This document shows, one piece after another, positions 4,586-8,681 of a DNA stretch of 8,681 nucleotides. The stretch is from positions 1 through 8,681 of the forward strand of contig JAUXAV010000037.1 in the NCBI GenBank assembly GCA_030619735.1, in the 5' to 3' direction. Source of the DNA: Candidatus Aenigmatarchaeota archaeon. GTDB taxonomy: Archaea > Aenigmatarchaeota > Aenigmatarchaeia > QMZP01 > JAUXAV01. The position numbers and the translations under genes were made by a program. Below the pieces are notes generated by a model. It was not told the DNA's origin. It saw nothing but the letters and a program-made list of their open reading frames with translations, and made no database searches. Each line of letters opens with the position of its first letter. Positions within the stretch are counted from its first letter, which is position 1.

Positions 4586-6460
4586 ATGAACATTCTCAAG
4601 GAATTAGAGACAAAACTTTCAAGGGATGCAAAAATCTCCGAGATAAAGTTTGAAGGCTCGGAAATCGTGCTTTATACCAAGAACAGGGAGTTCTTCCAGG
4701 ACCATGAGCAGGTGATAAAGCGGATTGTGTCGAGCATAAAGAAAAGGGTAGAGGTAAGGCCGGATTTATCCATAACAATGGACCAGGAGAAGGCCAAGAA
4801 GGTTATAAAGGACATTGTTCCCAAGGACGCAGGGATACAGGCCGTGTATTTTGAGCCTGAACTGGGGAAGGTGGTGATAGAGTCCTCAAAGCCTGGGCTT
4901 GTGATAGGCAGGGGAGGGGAAACCTACAGGAGGATAAAGAACGAGACATTATGGCTTCCCAAGATTGAGAGGGCCCCTGCAATCAAATCAGAGATTGTCA
5001 GGGCTGTTCGGAACCTCCTGCATTCGGAAATCCCATACAGGAAGAAATTCCTGAACAAGATAGGGCAGAATATAAACGCTATAAATGAGGAGGAAGAGAA
5101 GAAGGAAGAATGGGTAAGGCTTTCCTTCCTGGGGGGTGCGAAGCAGGTGGGGAGGAGCTGCATACTGGTGGAGACCCCCAACTCCAATGTACTGATGGAC
5201 TGCGGGATTGACGTGGGCACTGACACCACACCATACCTGGATGTCCCGGAATTCAACATAGAGAAACTGAATGCCATAGTTGCAAGCCATGCGCATCTGG
5301 ACCATGTCGGCTACATACCCTATATATATTCCCTGGGCTATACAGGACCGCTTTATTGCACCGCGCCCACCAGGGACCTGATGGTCCTGCTTTGCCTGGA
5401 CTATATAGACGTGTGCCAGAGGGAGGGGAAGGATGTTCACTATACCAAAAAGGCAATAGAAAAGGCTGTCAAGCACTCCATAGCCCTGGACTACGGGGAG
5501 GTCTCGGACATAACACCGGATATCAGGCTTACGCTCCAGGCAGCAGGCCATCTGCTGGGCTCTTCCCTTGTCCATCTGCATATAGGCGAGGGCCTTCATA
5601 ACATACTCTATACAGGGGACCTGAAGTTCGGCTCCTCAAGGCTCTTTGAGCCCGCATTCACGGATTTCCAGAGGGTTGAGACCCTTATAATGGAGTCCAC
5701 TTACGGGGGACAGGGAGATACCATGCCTTCCAGGAGGGATTCGGAGGCAAAGCTGCTGGAGATAATAGAGAGGACGGTCAAGCAGGGCGGGAAATGCTTG
5801 ATTCCCTCGTTTGCGGTTGGCCGCGCCCAGGAGATAATGGCTATACTGGCATCAAACGGGCTTGAGCATCCTATCTGGATGGAGGGCATGCTCTGGGACG
5901 CCACTGCCATACATACTGCTTATCCTGAATACCTGTCCCGCTACCTGCAGAGGAACATATTCCATAAGGGGAACAATCCATTCCTTTCCCCTGTATTCAA
6001 AAGGGTGGCCCCCAAGGAGAGGAACGGGATAATAGACTCCTCGGAGCCGGGGGTGATAATAGCAACATCAGGCATGCTTATAGGCGGCCCGGCAGTGGAA
6101 TACCTGAAGGGATTGGCACCGGACAAGAAGAACACCCTGGTGTTTGTGGGCTACCAGGCGGAGGGGACCCCTGGCAGAAGGATACAGAAGGGCTGGAAGG
6201 AGATACCCCTCTCTTTCGAGGGCGGGAGGACCAAGAGCCTGAAGATGGAGATGGGGGTTGAGACCGTCCATGGGCTGTCAGGCCATGCGGACAGGAACGA
6301 GCTGACAAGTTTTATCTACAAGCTTGCGAGCAAGCCCGAGAGGATTATAATAAACCACGGGGACTCCAAAAAATGCTCTGAGCTTGCAAGGGATGTGCAT
6401 AGGATGTTCAGGGTGGAGACCCTTGCGCCCAAAAACCTGGAGGTCGCCAGGATTAAGTAG
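4586..6460 (+). CDS. aCPSF1/FttA: KH-domain beta-CASP ribonuclease and transcription termination factor
   Basis: About 624 residues, the full length of archaeal CPSF1. This family cleaves nascent RNA at U-rich sites to form 3' ends and terminate transcription. Counting from the alternative ATG 4577: two N-terminal KH-type domains, the second with the G-x-x-G loop as GRGGETYRRI (111-120). A metallo-beta-lactamase core then starts near 180 with FLGGAKQVGRSC (184-195) and the zinc motif HAHLDH (238-243). Further ligands are H325 (GHLLGSS), D348 (TGDLKF) and H594 (INHGD). The beta-CASP insert follows with motif A at E373 (MESTYGG), motif B in PSFAVGRAQE (410-419) and motif C at H570 (SGHADR). All catalytic metal ligands are present, so the enzyme looks active. 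ATG 4586 is preferred on TATA spacing; ATG 4577 would add three residues. Confidence 0.97.
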   Translation: MNILKELETKLSRDAKISEIKFEGSEIVLYTKNREFFQDHEQVIKRIVSSIKKRVEVRPDLSITMDQEKAKKVIKDIVPKDAGIQAVYFEPELGKVVIESSKPGLVIGRGGETYRRIKNETLWLPKIERAPAIKSEIVRAVRNLLHSEIPYRKKFLNKIGQNINAINEEEEKKEEWVRLSFLGGAKQVGRSCILVETPNSNVLMDCGIDVGTDTTPYLDVPEFNIEKLNAIVASHAHLDHVGYIPYIYSLGYTGPLYCTAPTRDLMVLLCLDYIDVCQREGKDVHYTKKAIEKAVKHSIALDYGEVSDITPDIRLTLQAAGHLLGSSLVHLHIGEGLHNILYTGDLKFGSSRLFEPAFTDFQRVETLIMESTYGGQGDTMPSRRDSEAKLLEIIERTVKQGGKCLIPSFAVGRAQEIMAILASNGLEHPIWMEGMLWDATAIHTAYPEYLSRYLQRNIFHKGNNPFLSPVFKRVAPKERNGIIDSSEPGVIIATSGMLIGGPAVEYLKGLAPDKKNTLVFVGYQAEGTPGRRIQKGWKEIPLSFEGGRTKSLKMEMGVETVHGLSGHADRNELTSFIYKLASKPERIIINHGDSKKCSELARDVHRMFRVETLAPKNLEVARIK

Positions 6461-6492
6461 CCCTCCCGGGGCTTCCTTTATCCGGAACCCTC

Positions 6493-6505
6493 CTTTTTGA
6501 AAAAG
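6493..6505. terminator. Bidirectional terminator between the aCPSF1 gene and sepF
   Basis: CTTTTTGAAAAAG is a palindrome with a one-base centre that places T5 on both strands between the convergent stops at 6460 and 6511. It can serve as a U-tract terminator for both transcripts. Confidence 0.45.
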
Positions 6506-6508
6506 CAA

Positions 6509-6877
6509 TTAGTCCCTCTGCACTGTGGCGTGCTCCGGGGCCAGTATCAGCCAGTCGCTTTCAACCCCTGCAATGTCGCCGTTCTGGGCCATCACTGTCT
6601 TCTTGAGCCTTTCCACTGCCCTCTTGAGTTCGCCCAGGTCCTTTTCCTTCAGGCTCTTTATCTTGAGGAAGACCACGGAACCCTCTCTCAGGGCCCTGAG
6701 AACCTTCTCTGTGTCAGCGAACTCCGTAAGATGCTCTATCCTTATTCCTATCTTTCCTCCGCTATGAGTCATCTCGTCCATTACGCTTACTTCAAGAAAT
6801 TCGTCCTGCTCTTCGCCTTCTTCAAATTCCCCTGACATCCTTCTCCTGGCGATGCCCCTTAACCCGTTTAAAACCAT
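6509..6877 (-). CDS. sepF: SepF, archaeal cell division protein (DUF552)
   Basis: A 122-residue protein. Archaeal SepF anchors FtsZ to the membrane at the division site. The N-terminus (VLNGLRGIARRRM) can form an amphipathic basic helix, the usual membrane-targeting sequence. An acidic linker follows (residues about 15-30, EFEEGEEQDEF). The C-terminal SepF core has IRIEHLTEFADTEKVLRALREG (about 45-66), VVFLKIKSL, a helix with repeated KRAVERLKK, and the closing strand pair GDIAGVESDWLILAP, which is the family hallmark. ATG 6877 is supported by GGAGGT at plus 6883-6888, 5 nt upstream. ftsZ is not in the window. The gene converges on the aCPSF1 gene with a shared terminator region, and its promoter lies just past the end of the upstream membrane protein gene. 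Confidence 0.88.
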   Translation of the reverse strand: MVLNGLRGIARRRMSGEFEEGEEQDEFLEVSVMDEMTHSGGKIGIRIEHLTEFADTEKVLRALREGSVVFLKIKSLKEKDLGELKRAVERLKKTVMAQNGDIAGVESDWLILAPEHATVQRD

Positions 6878-6918
6878 ATGATACCTCCGTTTTAGACTCC
6901 CATGTTCTAGAATGGTAA

Positions 6919-6926
6919 TAATATAA
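6919..6926 (-). promoter_or_regulatory. Probable TATA box of sepF
   Basis: TTATATTA on the minus strand predicts transcription near 6897 and a leader of about 20 nt carrying GGAGGT. A neighbouring TTTTTATCA (6927-6936) is an alternative, so the exact element is uncertain. Confidence 0.4.
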
Positions 6927-6966
6927 TGATAAAAAGCTTTTTAAATGTTTGTGGTGGGGACAGGAG

Positions 6967-7275
6967 CTATTTCTTCAGGATGCCCAGCCTGCAGTTAAAG
7001 CGGTGCATTGATTCGGCTATCCTGCTTTTGAAGACGATTACGCCCCATCCTGCTGTTATGCCCAGGGTTATTGCCCCGCCCAGGGCCAAATCCGAGGCCC
7101 AGTTCGCTCCTATAAGGAAGAGTTCGCCGTGCCAGAAATGGTCCACCAGGCCGAAGAGCGCGCCGCCGAAGAGCATTATGTTGAGCCAGAAGCCCTGAAC
7201 GCCTCTGTTATGGGAGGCCTTGCGGCTGGTGAAACCGATTAATGTTGCCACCAGGGGGACGATATAGCAGACCAT
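6967..7275 (-). CDS. Small integral membrane protein of unknown function, 102 aa
   Basis: I cannot name this family. The protein has a short hydrophobic N-terminus (VCYIVPLVATLIGF), a second membrane segment (about residues 29-47, NIMLFGGALFGLVDHFW) and a third (about 63-82, LALGGAITLGITAGWGVIVF). It ends in a basic tail (SRIAESMHRFNCRLGILKK). The boundary of the second segment carries DHFWHGELFLIG, with D45, H46, H49 and E51 clustered at or near the membrane surface; these are possible functional or metal-binding residues, which is inference only. ATG 7275 is chosen because a minus-strand TATA box at 7297-7305 is centred about 26 nt upstream, giving a leaderless transcript. It lies divergently from the arginine-decarboxylase-like gene and upstream of sepF, but an 89-nt gap with its own promoter separates it from sepF. 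Confidence 0.72.
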   Translation of the reverse strand: MVCYIVPLVATLIGFTSRKASHNRGVQGFWLNIMLFGGALFGLVDHFWHGELFLIGANWASDLALGGAITLGITAGWGVIVFKSRIAESMHRFNCRLGILKK

Positions 7276-7296
7276 ACCCTATATAGGCTTTTGGGG

Positions 7297-7305
7297 AATA
7301 TAAAC
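7297..7305 (-). promoter_or_regulatory. TATA box of the small membrane protein gene
   Basis: GTTTATATT on the minus strand, centred about 26 nt before ATG 7275. It shares a divergent intergenic region with the TATA at 7343-7351. Confidence 0.55.
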
Positions 7306-7342
7306 TTTTATATTATTTATTCGCTTCCGGGGCAACATAAGG

Positions 7343-7351
7343 CTTATAAAT
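7343..7351 (+). promoter_or_regulatory. TATA box of the arginine-decarboxylase-like gene
   Basis: CTTATAAAT centred at 7347, predicting transcription near 7372. This leaves a leader of about 10 nt containing AAGGTG ahead of ATG 7382. Confidence 0.55.
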
Positions 7352-7381
7352 TTTATTGTCATTTACAATTAAGGTGTTAAA

Positions 7382-7915
7382 ATGTCAGGACCAGATATTG
7401 TGGTAACATATGGAACAGGTACTGGAGACACGAATGTTGCTGCGTTTTATGCAGCACTTAAGGATGCCGGTCTACATCAGTTTAATTTTTTTGAAGAAGT
7501 CCCATTAATCCCTGCAGGGAGCACTGTCAGGCTTCTGGAAGGAGACGAGAGAGTGGAATTGGCAGAAAGGGGGAAATGGGGGGATTTGGCCTATCTCACA
7601 CTTGCAAAAAAGTTTGGAAAGGATATGGGAAGAGAATATTTTGCAGGCCTGGGATGGGTTCAGAACACTGATGGCACAGGCTTTTTCTTGAGGTATCCAG
7701 GGATTGACCCTATTGATTTGTATAGTGATGTGGCTGTGGAAAAACTGATAAAGAAGGGTGTTGATTCTATTATTAAATTAGAGTGGGCAGATGATATAGG
7801 CATAGATGAGACGAGATTGGTAAAACCGGAATACAAAATAGTAAGCATAAAATGCGAAGATAAACCTGTTTCTGCCGTGGTGGGCGCACTGGTTAAGACC
7901 TTCCCATTTGAATAA
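7382..7915 (+). CDS. Pyruvoyl-dependent arginine decarboxylase-like protein lacking the Ser-Ser cleavage site
   Basis: A 177-residue protein with the fold pattern of pyruvoyl-dependent arginine decarboxylase (PvlArgDC). It has a Gly-rich first turn (TYGTGTGDT, 9-17), the helix AAFYAALKDAGLHQFN (20-35), then the strand around VPLIPAGSTV (40-49). GLGWVQNTDGTGFFLRYPG (89-107) and a final strand/helix unit (VSIKCEDKPVSAVVGALVKTF) follow. In true PvlArgDC the proenzyme cuts between two serines about four residues before the first Pro of I-M-P-P and makes a pyruvoyl cofactor. Here Val40-Pro41 aligns at that spot, so no pyruvoyl group can form there. The catalytic Glu of the E-Y-E-G motif also appears replaced by Arg104. 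It is therefore more likely a non-decarboxylase paralogue or pseudoenzyme than an agmatine producer. The start is supported by AAGGTG 5 nt upstream. The gene is visibly more AT-rich than its neighbours. Confidence 0.7.
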   Translation: MSGPDIVVTYGTGTGDTNVAAFYAALKDAGLHQFNFFEEVPLIPAGSTVRLLEGDERVELAERGKWGDLAYLTLAKKFGKDMGREYFAGLGWVQNTDGTGFFLRYPGIDPIDLYSDVAVEKLIKKGVDSIIKLEWADDIGIDETRLVKPEYKIVSIKCEDKPVSAVVGALVKTFPFE

Positions 7916-7922
7916 AAGAATC

Positions 7923-8174
7923 TTATTTTTTCATCCCTTCAAGAAGGGAGACTATTCCCCATATCTGGGTCCTGGTGTAGGTGGCGAGGTTGGGGTCACC
8001 AGCGGACTCGTCAAGTATTGAGATTGCCTGGGAGATTTTCTCCTTGCTGCTTTCCTTCCGGCTCCTGCTGTCCAGGGTCTTTGCTGCATTATCCAGGGAC
8101 TCCCTGACGTTCCTGGGGACACCCCTCTCGTTCATGACGTTCTCCAGCATATTGATTATCTGCTTCCTTTCCAT
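7923..8174 (-). CDS. UPF0147 family protein
   Basis: An 83-residue helical protein of the conserved archaeal UPF0147 family, whose function is not established. It shows the family pattern: an N-terminal helix with LENVMNERGVPRNVRESLDNA (about 10-30), a variable charged middle (RSRKESSKEK), then the best conserved part AISILDESAGDPNLATYTRTQIWGIVSLLE (about 50-79). The P-R-N-(V/I)-R and T-R-T-x-I-W motifs are both present. ATG 8174 is supported by AGGTGG at plus 8184-8189. It is the last gene of the rpoP - prefoldin beta - UPF0147 run, 19 nt after the prefoldin stop, so it is probably on the same transcript. The family is commonly found beside prefoldin beta in archaea, hinting at a link to protein folding or expression. 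Confidence 0.88.
   Translation of the reverse strand: MERKQIINMLENVMNERGVPRNVRESLDNAAKTLDSRSRKESSKEKISQAISILDESAGDPNLATYTRTQIWGIVSLLEGMKK
7925..7931 (+). terminator. Possible T6 terminator for the arginine-decarboxylase-like gene
   Basis: Six T residues (7926-7931) lie 10 nt past its stop codon, within the last lysine codons of the convergent UPF0147 gene. The two genes are only 7 nt apart tail to tail. Confidence 0.35.
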
Positions 8175-8193
8175 AATCCTTGACCACCTGTTC

Positions 8194-8535
8194 CTATTCC
8201 ATCTTTATGTTCTTTGAGAGCCTTGCCCTGAGCTCCTCCATCTGGGATTTAAGCCTGGTCTCGCCCTTCTCAAGGCTCTTTATCCTGAGAGAAATCGCAT
8301 CCTTTTTCTCCTTCAGTTCCTTTTTAACCTCAAGCTTCCCGGTTTTTATGAGTATGGGGCCGGAGATTTTGAATACATCCTTTTCCTTTGTGGTTTCCAG
8401 AGCCTCCAGAGCCTTGTCTATCTCTATAAGCTGCATGTTCATGAGCTCTTTCTGGTTCATAAGCCCCTGGAGCTGCTGCTGGTAAAGCTGGGCCTGGCCA
8501 AGAAGCTGCTGCGCGTCTTTTGGAACCTCTACCAT
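8194..8535 (-). CDS. pfdB: Prefoldin beta subunit
   Basis: A 113-residue subunit of the hexameric archaeal prefoldin (two alpha, four beta), which holds unfolded proteins and passes them to the thermosome. It shows the beta-type layout: an N-terminal coiled coil (about 4-45, rich in Q and L: QQLLGQAQLYQQQLQGL, then the EIDKALEAL heptads). The hairpin region follows with DVFKISGPILIKT, which matches the prefoldin beta consensus of V-Y-K-x-V-G-x-x-L-(I/V). A second coiled coil comes last (EVKKELKEKKDAISLRIKSLEK onward). GTG 8544 would overlap the rpoP stop by 4 nt. ATG 8535 is chosen because AGGTGA (8541-8546) then sits at normal Shine-Dalgarno spacing. The alpha subunit is not in this window. 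Confidence 0.94.
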   Translation of the reverse strand: MVEVPKDAQQLLGQAQLYQQQLQGLMNQKELMNMQLIEIDKALEALETTKEKDVFKISGPILIKTGKLEVKKELKEKKDAISLRIKSLEKGETRLKSQMEELRARLSKNIKME

Positions 8536-8540
8536 ATTAA

Positions 8541-8546
8541 TCACCT
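8541..8546 (-). promoter_or_regulatory. Shine-Dalgarno of pfdB overlapping the rpoP stop
   Basis: AGGTGA on the minus strand contains the rpoP TGA stop and lies 5 nt before ATG 8535, indicating coupled translation of rpoP and pfdB. Confidence 0.6.
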
Positions 8547-8681
8547 GACTTTTAGTTTTTTGACAATTTTGGGCCTTGACTTTTCAATTATCCTGTATCC
8601 GCAGTAGGTACACTGGATCTTCTTGATAGTCTTCATCTTTGTCTTCATTATCTCTTTTCCGCAGCTGATACACTTGTACAT
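8541..8681 (-). CDS. rpoP: RNA polymerase subunit P (Rpo12/RpoP)
   Basis: A 46-residue zinc-ribbon subunit of archaeal RNA polymerase, homologous to eukaryotic Rpb12, which helps assemble the Rpo3/Rpo10/Rpo11 platform. Motifs are MYKCISCGKEI, then CTYCGYRIIEKSRP and a basic end KKLKVR. There are thus two C-x2-C pairs (C4/C7 and C24/C27) and the invariant G-Y-R-I-I-x-K-x-R-P of the family. The first codon visible is ATG exactly at the window edge. It gives a normal-length protein and is probably the true start, but one or a few extra N-terminal residues beyond the edge cannot be excluded. In many euryarchaea L37Ae precedes it and a KEOPS Pcc1 gene lies between it and prefoldin beta; here pfdB follows directly. 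Confidence 0.92.
   Translation of the reverse strand: MYKCISCGKEIMKTKMKTIKKIQCTYCGYRIIEKSRPKIVKKLKVR

Noticed and set aside
4988..5599. 203-codon minus-strand frame opposite the aCPSF1 gene
   Set aside because: It covers the metallo-beta-lactamase core of aCPSF1 and shows no family motif of its own.
6931..6942. Perfect palindrome AAAAAGCTTTTT upstream of sepF, as an operator
   Set aside because: It is a simple A/T run around AGCT in an AT-rich promoter region and occurs only once. A terminator or chance explains it as well.

Overview
The window is archaeal. It encodes archaeal information-processing proteins (non-discriminating-type GluRS, L7Ae, S28e, L24e, the KH/beta-CASP nuclease aCPSF1, RpoP, prefoldin beta), a 20S proteasome beta subunit and archaeal SepF. 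Its promoters are TATA boxes placed about 25 nt before the start codon, and arginine is mostly AGG and isoleucine often ATA. SepF implies FtsZ-based division, which fits euryarchaeal or DPANN lineages and argues against Crenarchaeota. The very compact layout and the small uncharacterised proteins suggest an uncultivated, possibly DPANN, genome, but the lineage cannot be fixed from the sequence alone.

Layout. Positions 1-460 (minus) hold a small unknown gene whose stop overlaps the GTG start of a MIP18/DUF59-type Fe-S assembly factor that runs off the left edge. Positions 550-6460 (plus) hold an SdpI-family membrane protein, gltX, rpl7ae, rps28e, rpl24e, psmB and the aCPSF1 gene. Most of these appear to have their own TATA box; rpl24e instead has a Shine-Dalgarno embedded in the end of rps28e. 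Positions 6509-7275 (minus) hold sepF and a small membrane protein of unknown role. At 7382-7915 (plus) is an isolated gene resembling pyruvoyl-dependent arginine decarboxylase. Positions 7923-8681 (minus) hold the compact rpoP - prefoldin beta - UPF0147 cluster, with rpoP starting exactly at the right edge.

How the genes work together. The plus-strand block combines tRNA charging, large- and small-subunit ribosomal proteins, protein degradation and 3'-end formation/transcription termination; psmB next to the aCPSF1 gene is a familiar archaeal pairing. The minus-strand right block joins an RNA polymerase subunit to a co-chaperone subunit. No mobile element, CRISPR array, tRNA or rRNA gene was seen, and no gene-free stretch exceeds 300 bases.

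The most notable points are two proteins that keep their family fold signature but lack textbook catalytic residues. The GluRS has SLPH where HIGH is expected and HTRD where the KMSKS-type loop is expected. The arginine-decarboxylase-like protein has Val-Pro where the self-cleaving Ser-Ser should be. I found no convincing new multi-gene system.
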